This document shows, piece by piece, positions 45,601 through 54,325 of a stretch of DNA of 64,000 bases; positions within the stretch are counted from its first letter, which is position 1, and the number at the start of each line of letters is the position of its first letter. Below the pieces are notes generated by a model. That model saw nothing but the letters and a program-made list of their open reading frames with translations, did no database searches and was not told where the DNA came from. Source of the DNA: an uncultured Bacteroides sp. Lineage in GTDB: Bacteria; Bacteroidota; Bacteroidia; Bacteroidales; Bacteroidaceae. A program made the translations under genes and the position numbers. Where the stretch lies: assembly GCF_900547205.1 (NCBI RefSeq), contig NZ_URFY01000005.1, positions 62,001 through 126,000 on the forward strand, read 5' to 3'.

Positions 45601-45958
45601 GTTGATTTACAAGCTGGAATCTGTAACGCTGTTCGACTCAATGGTGAACAAGATTAATAACCAGACGATTTCAATCCTGATGCGCGGACAAATCCCTGTA
45701 CAGGAAGCTCCGGACGAACCGGCTGCACGCCGTGTAGAAGTACGACAGGCTGCTCCCGAACAACGCCAGGACATGAGCAAATATCGTGAGAATAAACAAG
45801 ACCTGAGCGATCCGAACCAGCAGGCTGCTGCCAATCAGGATACACGCGAACAGCAGAAACGCGAACCGATTCGTGCAGAAAAGACAGTGGGACGTAATGA
45901 TCCTTGTCCTTGCGGAAGCGGTAAGAAGTATAAGAACTGCCACGGTAGAAATCTGTAA
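42641..45958 (+). CDS. secA: Preprotein translocase ATPase SecA
   Basis: 1105 residues, longer than E. coli SecA (901), as usual in Bacteroidetes because of insertions in the N-terminal motor region. Walker A is in EMATGEGKTLVA, Walker B in VDEVDSVLIDDARTPLI, and helicase motifs are in TNMAGRGTDIKL and RQLRGRAGRQGDPGSS. The C-terminal SEC-C zinc motif is CPCGSGKKYKNCHG. It drives protein export through SecYEG in the inner membrane. A strong terminator follows at 46025. Confidence 0.98.
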   Translation: MGFNEFLSSVFGNKSNRDMKEIKPWVEKIKAAYPEIEKLDNDALRAKTEELKKYIYESATAEREKVAELKASIESLELEEREDVFAQIDKLEKEILEQYEKALDEVLPVAFSIVKATAKRFTENEEIVVTATDFDRQLAATKDFVRIEGDKAIYQNHWLAGGNDTVWNMVHYDVQLFGGVVLHKGKIAEMATGEGKTLVATLPVFLNALTGNGVHVVTVNDYLAKRDSEWMGPLYMFHGLSVDCIDRHQPNSDARRQAYLADITFGTNNEFGFDYLRDNMAISPKDLVQRQHNYAIVDEVDSVLIDDARTPLIISGPVPKGDDQLFEQLRPLVERLVEAQKVLATKYLSEAKKLIASDNKKDVEEGFLSLYRSHKCLPKNKALIKFLSEQGIKAGMLKTEEVYMEQNNKRMHEVTDPLYFVIDEKLNSVDLTDKGVDLITGNSEDPTLFVLPDIAAQLSELENQNLTNEQLLEKKDELMTNFAIKSERVHTINQLLKAYTMFEKDDEYVVIDGQVKIVDEQTGRIMEGRRYSDGLHQAIEAKENVKVEAATQTFATITLQNYFRMYHKLSGMTGTAETEAGEFWDIYKLDVVVIPTNRPISRKDMNDRVYKTKREKYKAVIEEIEQLVQAGRPVLVGTTSVEISEMLSKMLTMRKIEHSVLNAKLHQKEAEIVAKAGFSCAVTIATNMAGRGTDIKLSPEVKAAGGLAIIGTERHESRRVDRQLRGRAGRQGDPGSSVFFVSLEDDLMRLFSSDRIASVMDRLGFQEGEMIEHKMISNSIERAQKKVEENNFGIRKRLLEYDDVMNKQRTVVYTKRRHALMGERIGMDIVNMIWDRCANAIENNDYEGCQMELLQTLAMETPFTEEEFRNEKKDALAEKTFNIAMDNFKRKTERLAQIANPVIQQVYENQGHMYENILIPITDGKRMYNISCNLKAAYESESKEVVKSFEKSILLHVIDESWKENLRELDELKHSVQNASYEQKDPLLIYKLESVTLFDSMVNKINNQTISILMRGQIPVQEAPDEPAARRVEVRQAAPEQRQDMSKYRENKQDLSDPNQQAAANQDTREQQKREPIRAEKTVGRNDPCPCGSGKKYKNCHGRNL

Positions 45959-46024
45959 AGTAAAGTAGCCGGTCCCCGACAGGTCACTAAGGAAACCGGA
46001 CTGCTAATTAAATATTAAAGAACA

Positions 46025-46060
46025 GCCTCAAACGGTTAAAAACTGTTTGAGGCTTTCTTT
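46025..46060 (+). terminator. Rho-independent terminator of secA
   Basis: GCCTCAAACgGTT / AACTGTTTGAGGC hairpin (46025-46053) with a short A-rich loop, followed by TTTCTTTT. It lies about 65 bp after the secA stop. Confidence 0.88.
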
Positions 46061-46076
46061 TATCCTTGCAAAATCG

Positions 46077-46084
46077 TACTTTTG
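46077..46084 (+). promoter_or_regulatory. -7 element of the DUF6340 gene promoter
   Basis: TACTTTTG, full consensus, 27 bp before the ATG at 46111 and just behind the secA terminator. Confidence 0.6.
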
Positions 46085-46110
46085 TTCAAATTACAAAATA
46101 AATCAGAACT

Positions 46111-47217
46111 ATGGCTAAATCTTATTCATTAGCATTCGTATCTCTGTTCCTGCTGATTGTCAGCAGTTGCCAGAGTTTAGAACAGATTTCCATTGATTAT
46201 CTGCAACCTGCCGACCTCAGTTTTCCTCCCCAACTCAGGAAAGTAGGTATCGTTAATAATACCAGCGACACACCGGACAACAAACTTATCATCTTAGCGG
46301 ACAAAGCAAAAGATAAAGATACGGAATCGAGTCGCGCCACCGCTTACGCCAATGGAGATCCTAAGATTGCCACCCAAGCATTGGCAGAAGAAATAGCAGA
46401 CCAAAATTATTTTGATGCAGTCGTGATATGCGACTCCGCCTTACGGGCAAATGACAGACTGCCTCGCGAAAGCACGCTAAGCCAAGAGGAAGTAAATCAG
46501 TTGAGTGCGGACTTAGGTGTAGATTTCATCATTTCATTGGAGAATCTGCAATTTAAAGCAACCAAGACAATTCTTTATCTGCCGGAATTCAACTGTTATC
46601 AAGGAGCCATGGATATGAAAGTGTATCCGACAGTGAAAGTTTACCTGCCCGGACGTACCAAGCCGATGAGTACTCTTCACCCCAATGACAGTATATTCTG
46701 GGAAGAATTTGGAGGAACGTATGCAGAAGCAACCACGCATATGATTCCTGAACAACAAATGCTGCGGGAAGCTGCCGAATTTGCAGGAACGATTCCCGTG
46801 AAGTATTTAGTTCCCATATGGAAAACAGGAAGAAGGTATCTGTATACGAGCGGCTCTGTGCAAATGCGCGACGCCTTTGTTTACGTACGCGAAGATTCGT
46901 GGGATAACGCATACGAACTCTGGCTCCAGGCTTTTGAAGGAGCAAAGAGCGATAAGAAAAAGATGCAGGCTGCACTCAATATTGCGGTTTACTATGAAAT
47001 GACCGACAGCTTGGCAAAAGCGGAAGAGTGGGCGGTAAAAGCGCAACAACTGGCGAAAAAGACGGAAAAAAAGAATGTCACTATCAATCCCCAAGCTTCG
47101 ATTGATGATGTGCCGAATTATTACCTTATCAGTCTTTATGTAGCCGAATTGAAGCAGAGAAACTCGCAATTGCCTAAGTTAAATATGCAAATGAGCCGAT
47201 TTAATGATGATTTTTAA
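46111..47217 (+). CDS. DUF6340 family lipoprotein
   Basis: 368 residues; lipobox IVSSC (Cys20). The family signature is at the N-terminus: ISIDYLQPADLSFPPQLRKVGIVNN. The C-terminal third is helical and TPR-like (AFEGAKSDKKKMQAALNIAVYYEMTDSLAKAEEWAVKA is the region at about 280-320). Function unknown; such proteins sit at the periplasmic face of a membrane. It has its own promoter after the secA terminator. Confidence 0.82.
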   Translation: MAKSYSLAFVSLFLLIVSSCQSLEQISIDYLQPADLSFPPQLRKVGIVNNTSDTPDNKLIILADKAKDKDTESSRATAYANGDPKIATQALAEEIADQNYFDAVVICDSALRANDRLPRESTLSQEEVNQLSADLGVDFIISLENLQFKATKTILYLPEFNCYQGAMDMKVYPTVKVYLPGRTKPMSTLHPNDSIFWEEFGGTYAEATTHMIPEQQMLREAAEFAGTIPVKYLVPIWKTGRRYLYTSGSVQMRDAFVYVREDSWDNAYELWLQAFEGAKSDKKKMQAALNIAVYYEMTDSLAKAEEWAVKAQQLAKKTEKKNVTINPQASIDDVPNYYLISLYVAELKQRNSQLPKLNMQMSRFNDDF

Positions 47218-47248
47218 GGAAATCTTGTATCAAATCTTATTTTTTTTA

Positions 47249-47256
47249 TACCTTTG
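47249..47256 (+). promoter_or_regulatory. -7 element of the acidic-protein gene promoter
   Basis: TACCTTTG, full consensus, with a TTG about 21 bp upstream. A good AAGGA ribosome-binding site precedes the ATG at 47279. Confidence 0.6.
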
Positions 47257-47278
47257 AACTTAATAAAAGAAGGAACCT

Positions 47279-47725
47279 ATGAAATTGAGCCAACAATCAT
47301 CATCTATCATCGAATCGGCTATCCGTAAGGCAGTCGGCAAATATGTATGTGGCTGTGAACAAACAGCCGTAACCGATATTCATTTACAGCCGGACCAGAC
47401 ATCAGGACAACTCAACATTTTCAATGATGACGATGAAGAATTAGCCAATGTCATGGTGGAAGAGTGGACTACTTATGACAGCGATGATTTTTTGGAAAGT
47501 GTGCAGCCTTCCTTGCGAAATGTCCTCAGCAAAATGAAGGATGCCGGAGACTTTGATAAATTAACCATCCTCAAACCGTATTCTTTCGTCTTGGTGGATG
47601 AAGATAAAGAAACGGTATCTGAGTTGCTGCTGGTAGATGATGACACCATGCTGGTGGATGACGAACTACTGAAAGGCTTGGATAAGGAGTTGGATGACTT
47701 CTTGAAAGATTTGTTGGAGCTTTAA
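47279..47725 (+). CDS. Small acidic cytoplasmic protein of unknown function
   Basis: 148 residues, strongly acidic, no signal peptide or membrane helix. The N-terminal SIIESAIRKAVGKYVCGCEQ is followed by alternating beta strands and Asp/Glu-rich stretches (NDDDEELANVMVEEW, LLVDDDTMLVDDELL). It is a single-gene unit with a clear promoter and terminator, a good ribosome-binding site and typical codon use, so it is expressed on its own. I do not recognise the family. Confidence 0.8.
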   Translation: MKLSQQSSSIIESAIRKAVGKYVCGCEQTAVTDIHLQPDQTSGQLNIFNDDDEELANVMVEEWTTYDSDDFLESVQPSLRNVLSKMKDAGDFDKLTILKPYSFVLVDEDKETVSELLLVDDDTMLVDDELLKGLDKELDDFLKDLLEL

Positions 47726-47772
47726 GAAGTATATTATTTAGCTAAGGCTTAAACATTATATCACGAAATAAG

Positions 47773-47819
47773 AATCGGAAGTAATAAGGATAATACCTTT
47801 TACTTCCGATTTTCTTTTT
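47773..47819 (+). terminator. Rho-independent terminator of the acidic-protein gene
   Basis: AATCGGAAGTAA (47773-47784) and TTACTTCCGATT (47800-47811) form a 12-bp stem, followed by TTCTTTTT. It also separates this gene from the convergent GH89 gene. Confidence 0.88.
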
Positions 47820-47842
47820 GGGGATTTGATAATTGTCTCCGG

Positions 47843-50047
47843 TTATTCAAAAACAGCCCGATAAACAGACTGGGCAGTCTCAATAACCGGCATAGTTACT
47901 GCTTCCACTATATCCATCTCACCGCTTCCCGCTTTCTCAGCCCAAGATTTTTCCATACCATAAAAGTTTATCCCCTGCTCTGTTCCGGTCGGATTGCCAT
48001 TCAACACTTCTTGTTTCTGTTCAAAGAAAGCTTTCCACCGCTGATAATACAAATCCTTCAAAAGACCACTCCACTCACGATGTGAATAATCATGCAATCC
48101 TCCCTGATTGGAAGCGATACTGTCTCCCCAAACGGTGATTAACGCAGCAGCATTCCATCCGTAGAGTTGCTTTTCTTCGTCCGTAGTTCCCAGAGAACGG
48201 GCAGCGGACAGCCAAGATGATGTAGAAAACTCTTTTCGTGTGGATAACAAACGGTCTTGAGCTAATATCAAATCAAGGAATTGCTGTGTTTGCTTTTGAT
48301 AGCTATTTTTATCTTTCTTGTCATAGCTTTGAGAGATTTCTTCAAGCAGCACATTTCCCTTATCCGCTAAACTCTGACGTACTATATCTACTAAATCATA
48401 CTCAAAATCATTGTTTCCTTTATACTTATCTGCTACAGAAAGCATCAATCGAGCTGCTTTTGCCGTTGAATCAGCAGAATAAAATAACTTGGAATAACCC
48501 CATGTGGAAGTTCTGTCCAGATGGAAACCGGGACGGGCACACAGCAAAGATTCCACCGTACCTTCTCCCGGATAGTTTTTCGGAGCATTGTAAACGGTAT
48601 GTTCCAAGGCTTGCCATGCTTCCATTATTTCAGGAGATAAGTTGCCGCCATAACGGGCTTTCAAGTATCCCTGCAACCATTCGTCTGTCGAAAAACGCTC
48701 GGAACGCCAAGGCAGCTCATAAAGAAGCTCGAACATCACCGGATTGTTTTCTATTCCCTCCGGAGTGGCTCCTACTCCACGCAATGTTTTTCCATTGGCG
48801 TGTGCACACGCGTCATAATATCCATTTATCAGTTGGTCCATGCGTCCATGCATACCAACGTTACCACCAAAATTGAGCAACATACAGTAGAGCCAGTCAT
48901 GCTTGCCAAAGCCCTTCTCGCGATACCACGCCGAATTGGGATCTCCCCATTGCGGCATCTTTTCACTGTACAAATCCAGTACTATCATATCTCCAGCATT
49001 CAACGCATCAACCATAGCCGGACGCGGATTTGCCTGCCATGCCTGAATTACCCATATTGCTTCAGGATTGGCTTTCTTCATGGCATTCATGATAGATGTT
49101 CCTGCCTTTGCCAAGTCTACACCTTGCGTATTTCCTCCTTCGTGGAAAGGGTCCATACTATAATATTTGGCTTTTCCGTACAGTTTCTCCAACTCTTCGT
49201 AATACATTGCAGCAAACGAATCGAAGTGCTCATCCTCGGTAGAAAGGAAAGCCGGGCGAGGGAAGCCACACCATTTACCGGGGTCGGCTATCTGATAACC
49301 AAGCTTTTCGCCGATATTCCGCGGAACCATTCCCGAATATCCGGGAAAGACCGGTTCAATCCCCAGTTCACGCATACGTGCTATGATTTTCTTTTGCAGT
49401 GCTTCCCGCTGCCGATACCAACTGTCCGGATTGGGTCCGCCCCACCCTTCCAGATTATTCATCTGCCACCAAGCCATAAAGGCGGGACCGGAAATAAATT
49501 CATTGATTTCTTCGGTAGTGTATCCGTTACGTTTCAACAGATTGTACCAGACTACTTCCATTCCGGTGATACTCAACGGCATATTGATGCCATGCATTGC
49601 CATCCAGTCTATCTCTTTCTCCCAACGTTCCCAATCCCAGAAGGCCATCGAGTAGGAATAAGTGCAATAGTTGAGGTAGTAGCGATTCTTCATTGCCGTC
49701 TCCTTACGGATTTTCTCTTGCGGAAGCGGTAGCACTTCCGGCAGTTTTTGTGACTGATTATTCCAAGAAAGATGGATACCGGCAACATATTTCAAATACC
49801 AGTTCAATCCCGTAGCTAACGATAAATCGGAGTTTCCGGTTATCAGTACTTTACCATTCTGAGGAGTAATCTCGAAGAAATCTTTAGCAGACTCATTTTC
49901 AGCAGGAGACAGTTTGAAGAGTATCCGTCCGGCAGCTGTTCCTTCCGTCACACGGTCTGCTAATGAATTGACCGGTAGCTGCTCGGATTGGCAGCTACAC
50001 AACAAGGTAGTAAAAAGCATTAAAGCTAACAAAAAGCGTATGTTCAT
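47843..50047 (-). CDS. GH89 alpha-N-acetylglucosaminidase (NAGLU-like) lipoprotein
   Basis: 734 residues. Lipobox LLCSC (Cys19), then a small N-terminal domain, the barrel and an all-alpha C-terminal domain. Typical GH89 stretches are MALxGIN-like DWMAMHGINMPLSITGMEVVW, YYSMDPFHEGGNTQGVDLAK (with the candidate catalytic Glu) and VIQAWQANPRPAM. The enzyme removes terminal alpha-linked GlcNAc, as on gastric-type mucin caps or heparan fragments. It lies 73 bp after the GH35 gene and has its own -7 box, so it may be expressed both with the PUL and on its own. Confidence 0.95.
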   Translation of the reverse strand: MNIRFLLALMLFTTLLCSCQSEQLPVNSLADRVTEGTAAGRILFKLSPAENESAKDFFEITPQNGKVLITGNSDLSLATGLNWYLKYVAGIHLSWNNQSQKLPEVLPLPQEKIRKETAMKNRYYLNYCTYSYSMAFWDWERWEKEIDWMAMHGINMPLSITGMEVVWYNLLKRNGYTTEEINEFISGPAFMAWWQMNNLEGWGGPNPDSWYRQREALQKKIIARMRELGIEPVFPGYSGMVPRNIGEKLGYQIADPGKWCGFPRPAFLSTEDEHFDSFAAMYYEELEKLYGKAKYYSMDPFHEGGNTQGVDLAKAGTSIMNAMKKANPEAIWVIQAWQANPRPAMVDALNAGDMIVLDLYSEKMPQWGDPNSAWYREKGFGKHDWLYCMLLNFGGNVGMHGRMDQLINGYYDACAHANGKTLRGVGATPEGIENNPVMFELLYELPWRSERFSTDEWLQGYLKARYGGNLSPEIMEAWQALEHTVYNAPKNYPGEGTVESLLCARPGFHLDRTSTWGYSKLFYSADSTAKAARLMLSVADKYKGNNDFEYDLVDIVRQSLADKGNVLLEEISQSYDKKDKNSYQKQTQQFLDLILAQDRLLSTRKEFSTSSWLSAARSLGTTDEEKQLYGWNAAALITVWGDSIASNQGGLHDYSHREWSGLLKDLYYQRWKAFFEQKQEVLNGNPTGTEQGINFYGMEKSWAEKAGSGEMDIVEAVTMPVIETAQSVYRAVFE

Positions 50048-50070
50048 GGTTCTAAGTTTTATCGATTCGC

Positions 50071-50078
50071 CAAAGATA
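50071..50078 (-). promoter_or_regulatory. -7 element in front of the GH89 gene
   Basis: TATCTTTG on the minus strand, full consensus, 24 bp before the ATG at 50047. No matching -33 element. Confidence 0.5.
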
Positions 50079-50120
50079 ATAAATAAGAGTCAAATAGCTT
50101 TTCAATCCACTATCTTTTAA

Positions 50121-52439
50121 TTAGTGAAATAAGAAGAATTGTGGACGTGCATATACATTTATATCCTTTACTTTTCCAGACAGAAACGAACCTTTACGAA
50201 CCTTCACACGGAAAGCGGAAGTTTTATAAATCTCCTTCATATCAATAATGACACGATGCGGTTGGTCAGGCTCTACTGCCGAATCAGTATGCCAGAAAGA
50301 GGAAATATCCTTGTCGAACAAATTCTCCGCCACTCCTACATTCTTATTGGTCTGCTCACTACTTACATACACAACTTCCCATTTCGTCTTATCAATCGGT
50401 TGCCCTTTATCATCTACCAGTTCAATTTCGGAGATACAAGCTTGGTTGTCTTCCGTATAAGAGGAAAGTGTCTCAATGCAAAAATGACGAAGCGTAGTGA
50501 CAACCGGAAAATCGAATTGCTGCCAGTCGTTTGTCTCTTCCAAAGTGGCTTTCAGTGCGATATCTCCTTTGTCAAGGGTTGGAGTTCCTTTCGCTAACCG
50601 ACGTTTCCCTTTCCGGTAGTTCTTGTCTACTCCCAAGCTATCCAAGATAGGTTGGTTCAATCCTTTCAATGTCCGGTTCCCCGTATCTTCCATCTCGAAA
50701 ACAACGATTTCATTCTCACCTTCTTTCAGCCATGGAGCAGGTAAGTATAAGGTTTGCTGTGGACCGATATTCCAGAAACGCCCGATTGATTTTCCGTTCA
50801 CCCAAACCGCTCCTTTACCCCAGCGGCTCATATCAACAAAACAATCTCCCATTTTTTCTATCATAAACGTGCCTTTATGAAAAGCCGGGATACCCTTTAT
50901 TGAAGCACCAAAATTCATTGCTGATACGTCCTCCTTATATAGTGGCAATGGAGTGATAGACCATCCTTTCAATTTTTCATCTCCCAAAAGGACCTGACTT
51001 GTTATCCCTTTACGGTTGAAAAGTATATCGGGGCCGTAATTCACGCGCCCGGTATTCTCTACAAGAATCTCCAGTGTGGCAGATGCTTTCGGAATATCAA
51101 TCATCACACTGTTCTGATTGTAGCGTCGGTCTAAGCTCGCCACTTGTTTGCCATCAATCAGAATCACAGCATAATCGCGTAAATCCTGAATGACAAGTTT
51201 CTGTTTGCCTGATTTACTGACCATTGTCTGATAATGAATATATCCGAAGTCAGTTCCTACATCTTCCATCGACAATACATCTTCCGATTGGGTAGTATGA
51301 TGGAAGGCAGCAGTCAAAGGAGCACTTTCTTCCAGTTCAATTGATGCAAACGTTGTTGTCGGATTATCAGCAGGCACTTCGGGAAGCACGGTTCCCTGAG
51401 GCAGGTATTTCTGAATCACTTCTCTGAAAGCGTGGTATTTGGGATAACAATTTCCCCATTCTCCCAGAGGAGCATCATAATCATAGCTTGTGGGTTGCGG
51501 CTGATAACCTCCGCCTGTGTTAGCTCCGTTCGTATACCAGAAATTTGTCCCTCCATGAAACATATACATACTGACGGAAACTCCGTGACTCAACATCCAG
51601 TCCAACTGTTCCGCAGGACGTTCGTAGGCCACAGATGAATGACGCCTTCCCCACTCGTCAAACCATGCCGGATAGAACTCGGCAACAAAGTACGGACCAC
51701 CCGGATGGTATTTATCCACCACCTTAAAAATGTCCTCACCAAACACACCGTTCAGCGTAGGCAATGCGCCGTCAATATGACCGGCTTCCACCTGACCGCC
51801 ACCGTCGCACGTGAACAACGGAACATTGAATCCGGCTTCACTAATCATATCACGAATGGAAGCAAGATATTCTTTATCAGCAGCATACGAACCATATTCG
51901 TTCTCCACTTGTACCATAATGATATTGCCTCCGTTGTTGATGGTCAGCGGAGCGAGTTGTTTTCCCAACTCTTGAATATAGCGTTTGCAGTAGGACAGAA
52001 ATAGAGTATCTTTGCTACGATAGGTCATATCTTTTTCTTTCAACAACCACGAAGGGTATCCTCCGAAATCCCATTCGGCACACACATACGGACCGGGACG
52101 GAGAATGACATACAATCCCTCCTCCTGTGCCGTGCGGACAAACTCGGCAATATCCGCCTGACCGCTAAAATCAAACTCGCCCGGCTGACGTTCGTGGAAG
52201 TTCCAGAATACATACGCCGAAACGGTATTCAATCCCATCGCACGTGCCCTTTTCAAGCGGTCGCGCCAATACTCATGTGGTATGCGGGGATAGTGCATCT
52301 CTCCGCAAATCAGTTGCACGTCTTTCCCGGCAATATTAAATTTGCCGTTTTCTATCTTAACCTGTTCTTTGGGGGAGGAACAGGCTAAAACTAAGGATAA
52401 GGCGATTGAGTTAAGAATAACAAACAAGATTCTTTTCAT
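50121..52439 (-). CDS. GH35 beta-galactosidase lipoprotein
   Basis: 772 residues from the ATG at 52439; an in-frame TTG at 52451 is less likely. Lipobox LVLAC (Cys20). The GH35 barrel shows GEMHYPRIPHEYWRDRLKRA, VILRPGPYVCAEWDFGGYPSWLL, the acid/base Glu in MVQVENEYGSYA and the nucleophile Glu in VAEFYPAWFDEWG. Jelly-roll domains follow (AVWVNGKSIGRFWNIGPQQTLYLP) and a C-terminal discoidin-like region (last ~130 residues). It releases terminal beta-galactose. It is followed by GH89 in the same PUL. Confidence 0.95.
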   Translation of the reverse strand: MKRILFVILNSIALSLVLACSSPKEQVKIENGKFNIAGKDVQLICGEMHYPRIPHEYWRDRLKRARAMGLNTVSAYVFWNFHERQPGEFDFSGQADIAEFVRTAQEEGLYVILRPGPYVCAEWDFGGYPSWLLKEKDMTYRSKDTLFLSYCKRYIQELGKQLAPLTINNGGNIIMVQVENEYGSYAADKEYLASIRDMISEAGFNVPLFTCDGGGQVEAGHIDGALPTLNGVFGEDIFKVVDKYHPGGPYFVAEFYPAWFDEWGRRHSSVAYERPAEQLDWMLSHGVSVSMYMFHGGTNFWYTNGANTGGGYQPQPTSYDYDAPLGEWGNCYPKYHAFREVIQKYLPQGTVLPEVPADNPTTTFASIELEESAPLTAAFHHTTQSEDVLSMEDVGTDFGYIHYQTMVSKSGKQKLVIQDLRDYAVILIDGKQVASLDRRYNQNSVMIDIPKASATLEILVENTGRVNYGPDILFNRKGITSQVLLGDEKLKGWSITPLPLYKEDVSAMNFGASIKGIPAFHKGTFMIEKMGDCFVDMSRWGKGAVWVNGKSIGRFWNIGPQQTLYLPAPWLKEGENEIVVFEMEDTGNRTLKGLNQPILDSLGVDKNYRKGKRRLAKGTPTLDKGDIALKATLEETNDWQQFDFPVVTTLRHFCIETLSSYTEDNQACISEIELVDDKGQPIDKTKWEVVYVSSEQTNKNVGVAENLFDKDISSFWHTDSAVEPDQPHRVIIDMKEIYKTSAFRVKVRKGSFLSGKVKDINVYARPQFFLFH

Positions 52440-52465
52440 CTTTTTATTCAACTATTATAGGTTTA

Positions 52466-52600
52466 TTAAAATGTAACCTCACGTAGTTTACTTCTTCCGC
52501 CACTATTGTATAATCGTCCGTATTCGGAACAAAAGCTACACATAACACCTAAGATTAAGGTCGACAATATAGTAATAATTTTCTTTATATTGATTAACAT
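52466..52600 (-). CDS. Tiny putative lipoprotein (44 residues) between SusD and GH35 genes
   Basis: ATG at 52598-52600 to TAA at 52466-52468. The product starts with a Lys-containing, hydrophobic signal (INIKKIITILSTLILGVMC) with Cys at 20 and 24 in lipobox-like settings, then a short polar tail ending REVTF. It stands where many PULs code for a surface glycan-binding lipoprotein. Either it is a genuine micro-lipoprotein or the 5' stump of a lost gene. The remainder of the 309-bp gap (52452-52760) shows nothing else. Confidence 0.45.
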   Translation of the reverse strand: MLINIKKIITILSTLILGVMCSFCSEYGRLYNSGGRSKLREVTF

Positions 52601-52760
52601 GATCGATATACCTTTAAAATTTTCACCTGATTCATTCCATTGTCCTACGACAGTTTTTTGTTGATATTAGCCAACTTCTCTAATCGAAAAGCGTCCGAAA
52701 TGCCCATGCTAGAGATTAGCAAAGACACTTCGAACACGTTTTCTGTTTCAGTATGCAATA

Positions 52761-54308
52761 TTAATAACCAGGATTCTGTATTATAACACCTTGTCCTTCA
52801 GTCATAATATTCTGCGGAACAGGAAGTAGTTCATACTTATATTTACCATCCACCTTAGTGGTAATCTTTTCCACAGACTGTCCTGCATATTTAGCTTTCT
52901 CAACAGCCTTTTCTATAAATTTACCGTGACGGAGTAGATCTTGCCTACGAACACCTTCCATATAAAATTCATGCCCGCGCTCTATAAGCATCTTGTCCAG
53001 AAACTTATCCGGTGTATCAAGTTCTTCATCGGTAAATGCAGGTAACTTTCCGTGCTTCGTACGAATTTCATTCAGAAAATCCTTAGAAGTTTGGCTGACT
53101 TTATTCTCCAAGCGAACCAGTGCTTCAGCATACAAGGTCTTTACATCTGAGAATCTATAAATGACCAGATCGCAAGGACTCTTGTCACCAACTTGCCCGA
53201 CAATTGAATATTTGCCAGGGATGGCACCTACGGACAAAGTTCCTCCATTAGTTTTATCCTCCAATTCGCTATGATGTACCCCCTTGGAATCGGTATATTC
53301 ACCATAAATCCGTGTCAGACGGTAATCGTCTTTTTCATATGAATTGTAGAATGACCAAGCCATTCGATAACCTCCCCACAAAGTTACATTATCTCCAGAC
53401 CCCGGAAATTCGTCTTTATACGGAAAATCACCAGGATATACATGTACCTGATAAAGGTTCTGTAAAGCACCGGTTGTACTGGTAGACGCGAATATGACTT
53501 CCGAATTTTGTCTTCCTTCCGGTGAGAAAAGTTTATAGTAATCTTCTTCTATCTGATAACCATATTCCGGATTCTCAACTAAATCCCGACCTACCTCTAC
53601 AGCGTTTGCCCAATCGCCTACACGCATATAGAATTTGAGCAATAACGTTTTTGCCAATCCTTTAGTGAAACGACCATAATCACCATCAGCATATTTATAA
53701 GGAAGGACGTTGGCAGCATCTTTCAAATTACTCTCGATAAAAGTACGCATTTCTTCATCTGTTGCACGTGGAAGGATTATATCTTTTACCGGGTTTTTAA
53801 GTAATTCCAAGTCGGGAAGAACAATGGGGCCGTATAAATCGTAAAACAGAAAAGCCATGAACCCCATACCACACTTCGTTTCTGCCACATAACGTTCTTT
53901 TAAGGCATCGCTCATTTTGGCATTCGAGTTCTGTATTCTATCTTCTGTAAGTATCATACCTCCCAATCGGTAATAGTATTTCCACTGGTTCAGATTTTCG
54001 CCTACAAGAGCATTATCTATTTCGTAAGTGTTGTACTCTAACGTAACCCAATGGTTACCCCACGAACAGGTCATGATATCCGATACTATCTCTGAAGCGG
54101 TAACAACCCCGTTTGGCACACAGAATAAATTGGCATAATCGCCAGAAGAAAATATACTGTAAACACTTCCTGTAACCAAAGCCTTAACATCGCTTTCTGT
54201 CTTAGGATATATAGAGGGATTTATTTTATCGTAGATTTCACTCTCCAATGCACAACCGGACAACAAGAAAAGTGAACCTAGCAGTAATGCTTTCAAATTA
54301 TTTTTCAT
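52761..54308 (-). CDS. SusD/RagB-family nutrient-binding outer-membrane lipoprotein
   Basis: 515 residues; lipobox LLSGC (Cys19). It shows the SusD layout: N-terminal region starting INPSIYPKTESDVKALVTGSV, TPR helices (TKGLAKTLLLKFYMRVGDWANAVEVGRDLV) and the C-terminal family block with DKMLIERGHEFYMEGVRRQDLLRHGKFI. It caps the SusC barrel and captures the glycan at the cell surface. It follows susC by 17 bp. Confidence 0.96.
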   Translation of the reverse strand: MKNNLKALLLGSLFLLSGCALESEIYDKINPSIYPKTESDVKALVTGSVYSIFSSGDYANLFCVPNGVVTASEIVSDIMTCSWGNHWVTLEYNTYEIDNALVGENLNQWKYYYRLGGMILTEDRIQNSNAKMSDALKERYVAETKCGMGFMAFLFYDLYGPIVLPDLELLKNPVKDIILPRATDEEMRTFIESNLKDAANVLPYKYADGDYGRFTKGLAKTLLLKFYMRVGDWANAVEVGRDLVENPEYGYQIEEDYYKLFSPEGRQNSEVIFASTSTTGALQNLYQVHVYPGDFPYKDEFPGSGDNVTLWGGYRMAWSFYNSYEKDDYRLTRIYGEYTDSKGVHHSELEDKTNGGTLSVGAIPGKYSIVGQVGDKSPCDLVIYRFSDVKTLYAEALVRLENKVSQTSKDFLNEIRTKHGKLPAFTDEELDTPDKFLDKMLIERGHEFYMEGVRRQDLLRHGKFIEKAVEKAKYAGQSVEKITTKVDGKYKYELLPVPQNIMTEGQGVIIQNPGY

Positions 54309-54325
54309 GGCTAAAAGAGTTTTAG

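Noticed and set aside
48800..49732. 310-codon plus-strand ORF
   Set aside because: Antisense shadow of the GH89 gene with odd His/Cys-rich composition.
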